Shown piece after piece: positions 1 to 9,294 of a stretch of DNA of 64,000 nucleotides. The position numbers and the translations under genes were made by a program. Within the stretch, counting starts at the first letter, position 1. Every line of letters starts with the position of its first letter. Source of the DNA: Hymenobacter persicinus (GTDB lineage: Bacteria > Bacteroidota > Bacteroidia > Cytophagales > Hymenobacteraceae); assembly GCF_004167665.1 (NCBI RefSeq), contig NZ_SEWE01000024.1:1-64000 (forward strand), in the 5' to 3' direction. A model generated the notes under the pieces. The model saw only the letters and a list, made by a program, of their open reading frames with translations, searched no databases and had not been told where the DNA came from.

Positions 1-820
1 AAAACGTTTTCTTGCCCATATGCCCCAGGTGGTCGTAGTGGGCCGTGACAACCAGGAAGGAATCGGGCTGCACGCGGCCTTGGACGTAACCAATCAGGTT
101 TTGGGCGGGGTAGTCGCGTTCCAGCTTGGCCTCGACGGCCAGCGTAGCCTGCTGACGGGGGCCGGTCCAGCGGCTGGCCAGCACCTGCAGGCGGGGCTGC
201 GGAAACTGCGCATCGGCGAGGGAGGCCGTGAGCTTGTCGGGCACCAGCGTGATGAGGGCCGCGGCTTGGTTGAGGTGCTCGGCGAAAGAATCAGGCAGGG
301 TGCGCAGCCGCTCGGCGTCGCGCTGGCGCAGGACCACAATCTGCCCGTGCAGGGACTGGGCCAAAAACCGCTGACCGGCCTCCTCGCTGGTGAAAATCAG
401 GCTGTCGAGGGGCAGCAGCGGACCACTGACGCGGCCAGCACCCGAGGCCGGCTCGGCAATGAACTCAACACCTGGCAGCAGTTCCCGGCCATCGAGGCGC
501 AGGCTGAAGTCGCCGGGAAACGTGTTGACCGTAAGGGTAAAGGGCTGGGCGTAGCGGGGAGTGAAGGTGCGTAGGCCCAGCTGCTGGAACCGGCGGCGCA
601 GGAAGGTGGCCGCGCGCTGGCTGCCTTGGCGCACGTAACCGCGGCCGTGAAAATCAGGGGAGGCCAGGGTGGTGATGGTGGCGCGCACCTGGCCCATATC
701 CTGGGCTACGGCTGGCGTCAGCGTTAGCAGGGCCGTACCCAGACTGAGCGGCGCCAAAGGTCGAAACCACGATGCGGAAAGCGGAAAAGCCATAGCGAAA
801 CCAGAAGAAGACGGCCGCAT
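1..820 (-). CDS. M28 family metallopeptidase, partial (C-terminus beyond the left edge)
   Basis: This frame is open from its start to position 1 with no stop, so only the N-terminal ~273 residues are visible. A hydrophobic signal peptide ending near AVAQD is followed by a short helical region, a PA-like insert, and then, right at the edge, TAHYDHLG, the first zinc-binding motif of M28 aminopeptidases (His and Asp ligands). The remaining ligands must lie outside the window. Two in-frame ATGs exist, at 820 and 793. The one at 793 puts the signal peptide directly at the N-terminus, while the one at 820 lies 2 nt after the VanZ stop. It probably acts in the periplasm or outside the cell on peptides. 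It is the third gene of a gcvH-vanZ-peptidase run on one strand. Confidence 0.85.
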   Translation of the reverse strand, partial: MRPSSSGFAMAFPLSASWFRPLAPLSLGTALLTLTPAVAQDMGQVRATITTLASPDFHGRGYVRQGSQRAATFLRRRFQQLGLRTFTPRYAQPFTLTVNTFPGDFSLRLDGRELLPGVEFIAEPASGAGRVSGPLLPLDSLIFTSEEAGQRFLAQSLHGQIVVLRQRDAERLRTLPDSFAEHLNQAAALITLVPDKLTASLADAQFPQPRLQVLASRWTGPRQQATLAVEAKLERDYPAQNLIGYVQGRVQPDSFLVVTAHYDHLGHMGKKTF

Positions 821-822
821 TA

Positions 823-1245
823 CTACCACCAGCGGCGGGTGACCCACATGCCCAACAGGCCCGCGGCCGTGCCGAGCGAGTCGCCGATAAGGTCCGACCA
901 TTCACCGTGCCGACCCAGGTCCATGGTCATTTGCAGCACTTCAATAAGAGCGCCAAAGGCAACGCCGGCGCCCAGCATCAGCCCGAAGGCGTGGCGGCGC
1001 AGTGCGGGAAAGCGCGTCTGCCGGCGGGCCGAAAAGTAGCTCAGCACGGCTAGCACCAAGAAGACGAAGGCATGGGCAGCCGTGTCGAAGGAAATCAGCT
1101 CCCAGGGCGGCGTGGCGGGCATGTCGGCCGCGGGAGTGAGGGTGAGCACCAATACCAGCGCCGCCCACGCCAGCGGCAGGGCCACGAGGGCACGGCGGCG
1201 GGGCGGGGGCGGCGCGGTAAGGGGCACAGAGCGGTGCTTAGGCAC
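823..1245 (-). CDS. VanZ family membrane protein
   Basis: A small integral membrane protein of about 140 residues with four hydrophobic segments. It has the VanZ-type pattern of a polar loop before a GALIEVLQ helix and a terminal segment with [14 protein letters not shown]. The family is named after a teicoplanin-resistance protein, but most members, like this one beside gcvH, have no known role. The frame stays open upstream to an ATG at 1305, but that would overlap gcvH by 68 nt. I place the start at a GTG (1245) overlapping the gcvH stop region; another GTG at 1227 is equally possible. The order sprA-gcvH-vanZ is familiar from other Bacteroidota. Its stop lies 2 nt from the first possible start of the M28 peptidase, so the three genes are probably cotranscribed. 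Confidence 0.8.
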   Translation of the reverse strand: MPKHRSVPLTAPPPPRRRALVALPLAWAALVLVLTLTPAADMPATPPWELISFDTAAHAFVFLVLAVLSYFSARRQTRFPALRRHAFGLMLGAGVAFGALIEVLQMTMDLGRHGEWSDLIGDSLGTAAGLLGMWVTRRWW

Positions 1246-1618
1246 CAACCAGCCCGCCGTAAGCTTCGGCCGACAGCAGGGCTTCCAGCTCCGAAGGGTT
1301 GGCAATCGACATTTTGATCATCCAGCCGTCGCCGTAGGGGTCCGAGTTCACGGTTTCGGGGCTGCCGTCGAGCTTGTCGTTGATTTCGAGCACCGTGCCC
1401 GTGATGGGGCTGAACAGGTCCGAAACCGTTTTGACGGCTTCTACCGTGCCGAACACCTCGTTCTGCGCCACCTCTTTGTCGAGCGTGTCGATGTCGACGT
1501 ACACGATGTCGCCCAGCTCTTTCTGAGCGTGGTCGGTGATGCCAATGTACGCGGCGTCGCCTTCAATGCGGATCCACTCGTGCTCTTTGGTGTACTTCAG
1601 GTTGGCGGGAAGATTCAT
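1238..1618 (-). CDS. gcvH: Glycine cleavage system H protein
   Basis: The lipoylated carrier of the glycine cleavage complex. It shuttles the aminomethyl intermediate between the P, T and L proteins. At 126 residues it has the usual length. It starts with the typical KYTKEHEWI segment, and the lipoyl-lysine is K63 in the [10 protein letters not shown] motif, followed by [11 protein letters not shown] of the lipoyl fold. No gcvP or gcvT is nearby, as is usual in Bacteroidota where gcvH is unlinked and sits next to sprA. A TACTTTTG promoter element lies ~50 nt upstream, so gcvH probably starts a new transcript separate from sprA. Confidence 0.97.
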   Translation of the reverse strand: MNLPANLKYTKEHEWIRIEGDAAYIGITDHAQKELGDIVYVDIDTLDKEVAQNEVFGTVEAVKTVSDLFSPITGTVLEINDKLDGSPETVNSDPYGDGWMIKMSIANPSELEALLSAEAYGGLVGA

Positions 1619-1664
1619 GGGGATGATTTTGGGAAGAAGAAAGATGAGCCAGGGGTACTGGTTT

Positions 1665-1697
1665 CAAAAGTACGGCTTGGCGCGGTAAATGGCTAAA
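1665..1697 (-). promoter_or_regulatory. Predicted gcvH promoter (Bacteroidota type)
   Basis: Reading the minus strand, TACTTTTG (1665-1672) matches the Bacteroidota -7 consensus TAnnTTTG. It is preceded, after 21 nt, by TTTA (1694-1697), close to the -33 TTTG. It lies between the sprA-end hairpin and the gcvH start, giving a leader of about 40 nt. Confidence 0.6.
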
Positions 1698-1714
1698 CGC
1701 CCGGGCCGGCAATT

Positions 1715-1777
1715 GCCGGGACCTAACCAGAAACCGCCGGCAAAAAGTTGGCCGGCGGTTTCTGGTTAGGTCCCGGC
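1715..1777 (-). terminator. 27-bp perfect hairpin after sprA
   Basis: A 27-nt left arm (1715-1741) and its exact reverse complement (1751-1777) flank a 9-nt loop (aaaaagttg). The hairpin starts 7 nt after the sprA stop codon on the minus strand. No clear U-run follows the stem, so it may be an RNase III target or 3'-end stabiliser rather than a classical intrinsic terminator. It separates sprA from the gcvH promoter. Confidence 0.75.
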
Positions 1778-1783
1778 ACCAGG

Positions 1784-4700
1784 CTACTGCGAGAGGCTGT
1801 AGCGCAGCTGAATGCCACCTTCGGTGGCCGAGTTCTTAAACGAGTTCTGCACCCGCGGGTCGGTGACGGTGCGGGTAAAGAAGAACTGCAGGTTTAGGCG
1901 CTGGTTCAGGGTGTAGTCAATGGTGGGACGGAGCTGCATCTGGCGGGTGCCGTTGGTGGTCAGGCTGCGGGCCCGGCCAATGCTGCCCTCTGTGGTTGTA
2001 GACGGGTCCACGGAATCCTCAATGGTCCGCTGAATGGTGGAGTTGTCCCGAATCGAGAGGTCGAGGCGGGCTGTCAGTTCGTTGCGCAGGATCTTCTGCT
2101 CCCCACCGATACGGAAGGGCAGCTTGAGGCGGTTGGTGGCGTAACCGAAGCCGATAACCAGTTCCTGGGCGTGAATTTCGGTTACCTGGGCGTTGGTTGT
2201 GTTCAGGCTTACGGCCCGCTCAGTGCGCAGCTCCACCCGGCCCGTTACCTTCTGCAGGGTCTGGAAGTTGACGCCAATCAGCGGGGTGAGGCGCTCCACG
2301 ATGCTGACCTGCCCAATCACGTAATACGGAATCAGCTGGCCGGACTGTAGGTTGATAACGCTCGACAGTCCTTTGGGCTCGGCCGCGTACTGGGTGGAGG
2401 TGGTGTAGCTGGCCACGTTGTAGAGCGAGGAGTAGGCGTGGGTCAGGGAGATGGAGCGGAAGTAACGCTTCACGAAGGGTAGTTCAGCCAGGCCATTGTA
2501 GGAAATATTCCAGTTTGGAATCGGCAGCAGGGCAAACGGGTTGAAGCGCTTGGCCTTGTAGCCGTCGGAGCTCTGGCCGCGGTAGGCATCGAGGAAGGCG
2601 GGCAGCAGCACGTCCTGGGAGTTGTAGCCGTAGCCGTAGCCGCTGCCGGCCATGTTGGCATCGCGCAGCCGGTCCCGTACCGTCTGCCGGTTCTGGATGA
2701 ACCGGTTGAAGGCCTTCGAGATTTCGCCGTTGGCACTCCGGTCCCCGAAGAAAGTCTGGATGGTGATGATGGAGGTGGTAAACGAGCCGTTGCCCAGGGG
2801 CTGGCTGGCCGTCGGGATGCTGCCGATAACCGGGGCCAGCGTGGCCGTATCAACCAGGGCACGGTAAAACACCTCCCGGTTGCGGGCCAGGTTGCGGCGG
2901 GCGTCGAGCTGGATGTTGAAGTCGCGGAAGGGCTCGAGCGAGGTGCGCAGCGTGAGGGCTTCGGTGAGCAGGGAGCTGAGCGGGGTGTTGAGCAGGTCGC
3001 TGCGGTCGGTGTACCAGCCGCGGTTGTAGACCCGGTCGAAGAGGCCATTCAGGTCGGGCTGCTGGCCGAGCACGAACGGTACGCCCGGCGCGTCGAAGTT
3101 GCCGTCGAGGCCGAAGAACTTGGTGCGCGGCAGATAGCCCGGCAGCAGCGTACCCGAGCTGCGGGTGTACGTGAAGTTCAGCGCACGGGCCGTCATCAAC
3201 GACCGGAGCACGGCCTTGACAAAGCGCAGCTCGGGGCCCTTGGTCGAGTCCTTGGCTACTTCTTCCTTGGCACCCTCGGCCCGCACCTGGCCCATGGTGG
3301 GCAGCAGACCTTTGCGGTCGGAGCGGGCCCGGCTTTCCTTGCTTTCCTCGCCGGGCGGCGGGGCGTTATTGATGATGTTGAGGAAGCGCACCTTGTTGTA
3401 GAGCTTCACCAGGTCAATCTTGCCATTGGCGCTGATTTCGGCGTTGTTCTGAATCGTGTTGCCCAGGTTCACCGGAATGGTCTGGGTGCTGTCGGGTCGG
3501 TTGGGGTAGAGCGGCGCAGTCAGGGCCGTGGAGGCCGCCTGCCAGGTGTAGTTGGCCGCGTAGCGCGTGTCGGCCGACAGCCAGTCGGTGAGCGGGAACT
3601 TGTCCAGGGGCAGCCGGTAGGTGAGGGCTACGGTCTGGTTGAAGTTGGTGGTGCGGCCCCCGTTGCGGAACAGGTTTTCGCGCAGCATGGCCCGGTTGGC
3701 TTTGGCAATGGGGTCGTCGCCGCGGGTTGAGCCTTCGCCTTCGTCTACCACCGCCCGGTTGTTGGCCGTGTAGTCGAAGATCAGGCTCTTGGTCAGGTCC
3801 CACTTCAGGTCGTAGATGCGGTTGAAGTAGAACACCTTCTGGAAGATGCCCGGAATGCCGGCCGAGGTTGGCACTTCACCGGGCGTCACGGTGCGCTGCA
3901 AAAACCGCTCGTTGTAGCGCCGGTCCACGTCGGCCCGGAAGGAGAAGCGGCTGGGCAGGGGCGTGAAGTTCAGGTCCTGAATGATTTTCAGGTAGGGCGA
4001 GTCCAGGGCCTTGATCTTGGCCAGCGGGGAGTAGCTTTTCGGCGTGGTCTGGTAGAGGTAGGCCAGGGCCCCGTTGTAGGTCTTGGTGTAGTCGCTGCGG
4101 GTCCGGATGTCGGAGTGCTCCCGCTCGGTGAGCGTGTAGCTCAGCGCCAGGTTCTCAACGTCGTAGGGCTTGGGCTTCTTCTCCACGTTGGTGCGCTCCT
4201 TGCGCACGTTGAGCAGGCTGATGCTGCGGCTGGTGGTCTGGTCGATAACGGCCTTTTTGTAGGCCGACCTCGCCTCCGCCGATTTAAACTTCTCCAGCGA
4301 CTGGGTGAGCTCCGTGTCGGGGTCGAGGGGGTCGTAGCGGGGGGCGCGGCTTTCGTGGCCGGTTTGCAGCAGCACGGGCACCTTCACGCCCAGACGCTCG
4401 GGCAGCACCTTGTCAGCGGCTACGGTGGCGTTCAGGTCGCCGCGCAGCACGTTGTCGAGGGAGCGGGCGGCCAGCTTGTCCTGCAGCCCGCCGAAGCCCA
4501 CCGACACGAAGCTGCCGGTGGCGGTGATGTTGGCCAAATCGGCCAGCTTGGTGTTGAAGCGGGCCGTGGCCGCCCAGCCGTTTTCCCGGTCGAAGTCAAA
4601 CACCCGGAACTCGTCGGCCCACAGGCACAAGGACTTGTCGGCCCCGTCGTCGCCGGGGTTCAGCACCCCGATCAGCACGCCCTGCACGGCGCTGAAGTCG

Positions 4701-7700
4701 GGGTTGCCTACCACCTTGATCGTGGCCCCGTTGGGCAGGGTTTTGATGTAGGGCAGCAGGTAGTTGGGCTGGGCGGCCTTGTTGCGCTCCGACTTGGCAT
4801 CGATGAAGTCCTGGAAGGCAACCCGGATTTCGTTTTCGGCCGGCCAGATTTCAGCCTGGGTCGTGGCGCCGGGCAGGGTGAAGCGCAGCGGCAGCGCGTA
4901 CTCGTAGTAGTTCTGGGTGTAGTCGGTGCCGATGCGGATGAAGGCCTGCACCCCGTTGCGGCTGTTGGGGTCGTCACTTTCGGCGTGCAAAAACAGCCGC
5001 AGCTGCTTGTAGCGCAGCATGTTGATGTTCACGTTCTTGTAAGCGGCCTTGCCGAAGCCGTCGAGGAGCTGGTCGGCGCACAGGCGCAAGGACTGCTCGT
5101 TCTGCTGGCGGTTCACCGTGCTCGAGCCGTATTCCCGGTCGCGCTGGATGTTGGGCGGCAGCACGTAGGGAATAGCACCCTTGCCGGCCACGGCAGCCAG
5201 GCCGTTTTCCTCGATGCTCACCGTCGAAATGGTGAAGGGCGTCTGGTCGGCGCCGGGGTTCGTAATCGGGCGGCCGCCTTCGGCAATCGGGCTCAGCAGG
5301 CGGCGCCACTGGTTGGCCACAAACTGCGGCTGGGCCATGCGCAGCACCACCGGCTCCTCGAAGTGCGACAGGTACATGCGCACGAACCGAATCGACTTGA
5401 AGCCGAAGCTCTGCCCGTTGGGCGTGCCGCGCACGGCCGAAGGCTGACGAATCGGAATGCGGAACTGGTACCACGACACCTGGTCCCCGTTGATGTTGTT
5501 GGTGACCTTGTCGACAATGTTCTGCTGGCCCACGACCAGCGCCGACTCGTTGAGGGTGATTTTGTACTCGTAGTAGCGCTCCGTGTCGGAAATGACGTTG
5601 TCCCGGTTCAGGTCTTCCTTGTCGGGGAAGGCCGTGGAGCTCTGCTGGCTGTTTTCCTGGGAGTTGCCCTCCATGCCGTTGTACTGCTTGTAGCGGCCCA
5701 GGATCTTGGTGTTGGCCTGGTCGTAGCTGGCGTCGAGGTGGTGGCGGAAGTTATCGGCCGAGGGGTCGTTGATGCTGGCGTACTGGGGGTTTGTCTGGGC
5801 GAAGAAGGCTTTTTCGTCGTCGTCGTTGAGGCCGTCGAGGCCAATGTCCTGGCGGCTGCGGCCCCCGGGCGAGGCGCTGAAAGCGTCGGTCAGGAACTGC
5901 TGGCGGGTCACGTTGCCCCACACGCTCTGGCGCACGTCCTGGGCCGTGATGCTGGCTCCGTCGGGCAGGCCGTTTTCAAACTCGTGCTGGTTGCCGTCGC
6001 GCAGCACATCCTCCGAAATCGAGCCCAGGTTCAGGTACAGCTCCCCGCCGCTTTTGCGGGTGGTGTTGTCGAAGTCCGGGTTTTCGGAGTCGATGATGCG
6101 GCCGTTTGCCCCCTTGATGAACGGGTCCATCAGCCAGAACTCCATGTACTCGACGTTGGCGTTGTCGAAGTCGGTGTCGAAGGTGATTTCGCGGCTGATG
6201 CCGGCGTAGTTGTCGAAGTTGAGCACCGGGTTGCCCGGGTTCAGAAACCGCCCGTCGGCCGACACGTTCGGGTTGTAGTTGTACTGGCCCCGCTCGTTGG
6301 GGAAGTAAGCCAGGTCGAGCGTGTACTCGAAGCCATTGCCGGTGGCGCCCACGTCGCGGTTGGGGAAAATTTCGGTGCGCTTGATGCCCCGGGTGTAGTG
6401 GTTGCGCAGGTCGGCGTCGGTGATGTTGCCGGGCTTGCTCGAGCCGCCGGTGTAGTAGGTCTGGTCGACGGTGTACCAGGCCAGCTTGGCGCGGTTGTAG
6501 GCATACGACAGGTCGGTCTTGGTGCCGCCGGGCACGGTCAGCGGGGTCGAGGCCAGGCGCCACACGGTGGCCGAGCTCAGCCCGCCCAGGGAGTAAGGCG
6601 TGCGCGCATTCTCGAAGTCATCGATGTAGGATACGCCATTCTCACCCCGGCCCAGCTTCGACTTGCCCGGCACGAGCTGGGCAATTTCGCCGCTGAAGGC
6701 CACCGACGACGGTTCCTTGGTTGAAATCAAAGGCAGCAGGTCCAGGTACTTGGTCAGGGCCCGCGACTCCCGGCGCGCATTCACGTCGAAGCCGTAGATG
6801 GTGTTGTTGCCGGGCTCGTCGCCGATGTTGACGCGGTTCACGCCCGGGGCCTGGTTTTCGAGCAGGTGGAGCACCGTGGCCCCGAAGTTGACGTCCTGGT
6901 TGAGGCGGTAGTCGAAGCGGGCGCCGAGCAGCTTGCGGGGCTGCACCTGCACCAGGGCGTTCTTCTCAAACTCGATGCGCAGTTCGTTGGCCGAGTTCAG
7001 GTAGCTCGGGTTCAGGATTTTCACCTTCGACTGGTCGTAGAACACCTGGTAGTCGCGGCCTTCTTCCAGTAGGGTGCTGCCCGAGCGGACCCGCACCGAG
7101 CCCTCGGCAATGCCGATGCCGGGCAGGTTGATTTCGTCGGTGGCGGTGGCCTGGAAGCGGCCGCGCAGGAAGAACTTGTCTTTTTCCTGGCGCTGCTGGG
7201 CGTCGCTCTGGGTCTGGTTGTAGAGCTCCCGGTAGGCGTACTTGCGGGCCAGGGCCAGCTCGTTGGTGGAGGTAGCCGTGTCGAACTGAGCGGCTAGGTA
7301 GCTGCCGAAGGGCTCAATTACCGGGAAGATGATCTTGCCCAAGTCGGGGTCGATGGTGGTGCCGGGGAAGAAGTCGAAGTTGCCGTCGGGGTTCCGGTCG
7401 TTGTTGGGATTCACGTTGTCGAGGTTGAGCACCTCAATCAGCGGGCGGTTCTGGATGCGCTGCCCTTCCTTGAGCGAAATCAGGTCGACGCCGGTCTGGT
7501 CATCCTTGTAGACAATCTGGAGCTGGAAGTTGTCCCGGTTGAGCTGGTTGGCGTTGAGCGGGTACACGTTCTTCATCATCAGGTCCCAGGTCGGCAGGTT
7601 CTTGGTCTGCAGATTCGGGTTGCTCGGGTTGATGCTGGGGTCGGCCAGGCCCACGCCGGGGTTGGTGGCCTTGAGCATCTTGAGGAAGATGACTTGGTCG

Positions 7701-9271
7701 GCCGTCACGTTGTTGTAGTCGCCCTGCAGCTCCCCCACCTTGTAGGTTTTGCCGTTGTAGAGGTACTCATACGACACGCCCAGCACCTGCTCGGGCAGCA
7801 GGGGCGTGTTCAGCGACAGGTAGCCGAGCTGGGCGTTGAAGGTGAACTCGCGCGGGTCGAGCTTACGGGCCCGTACCCGCTCGTAGTCCACGCTCTTGGC
7901 CAGGCCCAGGCTGGTTTGCAGGTAGGTGTCGACCAAGGTGTTGCCGCGGGCCTGTTCGCCGCCCTGCAACACCTGGGCAAACTCGGAGTTGATGCCGTTG
8001 TCGGCGGCGGCGCGGCGCTGGTTGGCGCTGAACTGGGGCCGGTACACCCGGTTGGGCTCGGCCAGGTCCATGAGCGTCACCACGTTGCGCAGGTTTTCGG
8101 CCGAGCGGTTGTCGTTGGTCACGTACACCTCCAGGCGCCGGATTTCCACCCCCGACTGAATCGTAGGCAGGTTGCGCAGGGCCGCGTCGTACCGCTCCCG
8201 GAAGAAGTGGGAGAGGAAGAAGTGCCGGTCCCGCTCGTACTGGCTGGCCTTGAGCTCGAAGTTGCGGCTCTGGGCGCCGTTTTGCACCCGCACCTCGTCG
8301 GCGGTGCCGCGCAGGGTGCTGGCCACGGCCGTCACGGCCAGCTTGCCGAACTGCAGCTGGGTCTTGACGCCGAACAGGTTCTGCCCGCCCTGAATCAGGG
8401 AGTTGGTAATGGGCAGACTCACGTTGCCCAGCTCCACCTTGCGGATGATTTCGGTTTCGTAGCCCGTGTAGTCGAGCTTCATGTTGTTCTCGAAGTCGAA
8501 AGCCGCCTTGGTGTCGTAGTTGAACGTGAGCTTGAGCTTCTCCCCGATCTGGCCGGTGAGGTTCAGGTTCATCGTCTGGTCGTACTGGAAGTCGCCGACG
8601 CGCTGCTGACGCAGGGTGAGCGTGGGGTTCTGGTTGCGGTTGAAGCGCGCGCCCATGCGCAGCGTCACGGCCCCGTTGGGGCGAATGTCGACGTAGCTGC
8701 CCCCGAAGATCCGGTCGGCCATCGGGCCTAGGTAAATCTTGGGAATCAGGCGCTTGGCCGTCGGCGACTCCGGGTCGCCGGCCACGCCCCCGGCCGACTT
8801 GGCGCGGAAGTAGCTGCGAATGGCCTCGCGCTGCTGCCACTCCGAGTACTCCTCGAAGCTCATGCGGCTCGGGTCGCGGTAGTCAATTTCCTGTCCCACC
8901 CGCTCGCGGATGTCGAAGTACTGCAGGCTGTCGTCGGGCGTCACGTCCAGGTTCACGTTGCCCGGCAAGCCCAGAATCAGGGGCGAGCGGCGGCGCTGGG
9001 GCGAAAACGGCGTGCCCGCCCGGTCTTCAGGGGCCACTTTGGGGCGGCGGCTGGAGCGGTAGCGGCTGGTGTCGGGGCGGATGACGCGGGGCGTGTCCGG
9101 GGCCAGCGTAAAGGCCGCGGGCTGCCGGCCGGCCGGCAGCCACGACCAGAGCTGCCGCAACGCAAAGCGGTTGACTCCAGTCGGGGACGCCTGCGACCAC
9201 CAAGTCACCAGCGACGCAAATACAACTACAGAGGCAGTGAGTAACTTCTTACCAGAGTTCAAAGGCAACAA
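1784..9271 (-). CDS. sprA: SprA, outer-membrane translocon of the type IX secretion system
   Basis: At 2495 residues this is one of the largest single-chain outer-membrane barrels known. SprA forms the pore through which T9SS cargo with C-terminal sorting domains crosses the outer membrane, for surface attachment, secretion and gliding. An N-terminal hydrophobic signal segment starts shortly after MLPLNSGKK. The body is rich in alternating aromatic and polar strand sequence with many Asn/Asp-rich loops (for example LDLAYFPNERG and YMEFWLMDPF), and the chain ends in RYSLSQ, a barrel-type C-terminus. The length agrees with the family (about 2400). It lies 23 nt after ruvA and is probably cotranscribed with it. 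Several long antisense frames are GC-driven artefacts. Two likely T9SS clients are encoded at 37291 and 46312. Confidence 0.96.
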   Translation of the reverse strand: MLPLNSGKKLLTASVVVFASLVTWWSQASPTGVNRFALRQLWSWLPAGRQPAAFTLAPDTPRVIRPDTSRYRSSRRPKVAPEDRAGTPFSPQRRRSPLILGLPGNVNLDVTPDDSLQYFDIRERVGQEIDYRDPSRMSFEEYSEWQQREAIRSYFRAKSAGGVAGDPESPTAKRLIPKIYLGPMADRIFGGSYVDIRPNGAVTLRMGARFNRNQNPTLTLRQQRVGDFQYDQTMNLNLTGQIGEKLKLTFNYDTKAAFDFENNMKLDYTGYETEIIRKVELGNVSLPITNSLIQGGQNLFGVKTQLQFGKLAVTAVASTLRGTADEVRVQNGAQSRNFELKASQYERDRHFFLSHFFRERYDAALRNLPTIQSGVEIRRLEVYVTNDNRSAENLRNVVTLMDLAEPNRVYRPQFSANQRRAAADNGINSEFAQVLQGGEQARGNTLVDTYLQTSLGLAKSVDYERVRARKLDPREFTFNAQLGYLSLNTPLLPEQVLGVSYEYLYNGKTYKVGELQGDYNNVTADQVIFLKMLKATNPGVGLADPSINPSNPNLQTKNLPTWDLMMKNVYPLNANQLNRDNFQLQIVYKDDQTGVDLISLKEGQRIQNRPLIEVLNLDNVNPNNDRNPDGNFDFFPGTTIDPDLGKIIFPVIEPFGSYLAAQFDTATSTNELALARKYAYRELYNQTQSDAQQRQEKDKFFLRGRFQATATDEINLPGIGIAEGSVRVRSGSTLLEEGRDYQVFYDQSKVKILNPSYLNSANELRIEFEKNALVQVQPRKLLGARFDYRLNQDVNFGATVLHLLENQAPGVNRVNIGDEPGNNTIYGFDVNARRESRALTKYLDLLPLISTKEPSSVAFSGEIAQLVPGKSKLGRGENGVSYIDDFENARTPYSLGGLSSATVWRLASTPLTVPGGTKTDLSYAYNRAKLAWYTVDQTYYTGGSSKPGNITDADLRNHYTRGIKRTEIFPNRDVGATGNGFEYTLDLAYFPNERGQYNYNPNVSADGRFLNPGNPVLNFDNYAGISREITFDTDFDNANVEYMEFWLMDPFIKGANGRIIDSENPDFDNTTRKSGGELYLNLGSISEDVLRDGNQHEFENGLPDGASITAQDVRQSVWGNVTRQQFLTDAFSASPGGRSRQDIGLDGLNDDDEKAFFAQTNPQYASINDPSADNFRHHLDASYDQANTKILGRYKQYNGMEGNSQENSQQSSTAFPDKEDLNRDNVISDTERYYEYKITLNESALVVGQQNIVDKVTNNINGDQVSWYQFRIPIRQPSAVRGTPNGQSFGFKSIRFVRMYLSHFEEPVVLRMAQPQFVANQWRRLLSPIAEGGRPITNPGADQTPFTISTVSIEENGLAAVAGKGAIPYVLPPNIQRDREYGSSTVNRQQNEQSLRLCADQLLDGFGKAAYKNVNINMLRYKQLRLFLHAESDDPNSRNGVQAFIRIGTDYTQNYYEYALPLRFTLPGATTQAEIWPAENEIRVAFQDFIDAKSERNKAAQPNYLLPYIKTLPNGATIKVVGNPDFSAVQGVLIGVLNPGDDGADKSLCLWADEFRVFDFDRENGWAATARFNTKLADLANITATGSFVSVGFGGLQDKLAARSLDNVLRGDLNATVAADKVLPERLGVKVPVLLQTGHESRAPRYDPLDPDTELTQSLEKFKSAEARSAYKKAVIDQTTSRSISLLNVRKERTNVEKKPKPYDVENLALSYTLTEREHSDIRTRSDYTKTYNGALAYLYQTTPKSYSPLAKIKALDSPYLKIIQDLNFTPLPSRFSFRADVDRRYNERFLQRTVTPGEVPTSAGIPGIFQKVFYFNRIYDLKWDLTKSLIFDYTANNRAVVDEGEGSTRGDDPIAKANRAMLRENLFRNGGRTTNFNQTVALTYRLPLDKFPLTDWLSADTRYAANYTWQAASTALTAPLYPNRPDSTQTIPVNLGNTIQNNAEISANGKIDLVKLYNKVRFLNIINNAPPPGEESKESRARSDRKGLLPTMGQVRAEGAKEEVAKDSTKGPELRFVKAVLRSLMTARALNFTYTRSSGTLLPGYLPRTKFFGLDGNFDAPGVPFVLGQQPDLNGLFDRVYNRGWYTDRSDLLNTPLSSLLTEALTLRTSLEPFRDFNIQLDARRNLARNREVFYRALVDTATLAPVIGSIPTASQPLGNGSFTTSIITIQTFFGDRSANGEISKAFNRFIQNRQTVRDRLRDANMAGSGYGYGYNSQDVLLPAFLDAYRGQSSDGYKAKRFNPFALLPIPNWNISYNGLAELPFVKRYFRSISLTHAYSSLYNVASYTTSTQYAAEPKGLSSVINLQSGQLIPYYVIGQVSIVERLTPLIGVNFQTLQKVTGRVELRTERAVSLNTTNAQVTEIHAQELVIGFGYATNRLKLPFRIGGEQKILRNELTARLDLSIRDNSTIQRTIEDSVDPSTTTEGSIGRARSLTTNGTRQMQLRPTIDYTLNQRLNLQFFFTRTVTDPRVQNSFKNSATEGGIQLRYSLSQ

Positions 9272-9294
9272 TCAAGCGGCAGGCCGCGTAAAAT

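Noticed and set aside
4115-6724. 869-residue plus-strand frame inside sprA
   Set aside because: Antisense to a clear SprA; composition dominated by Val/Gly/Ala/Leu/Arg as expected from the complement of GC-biased codons, no domain.
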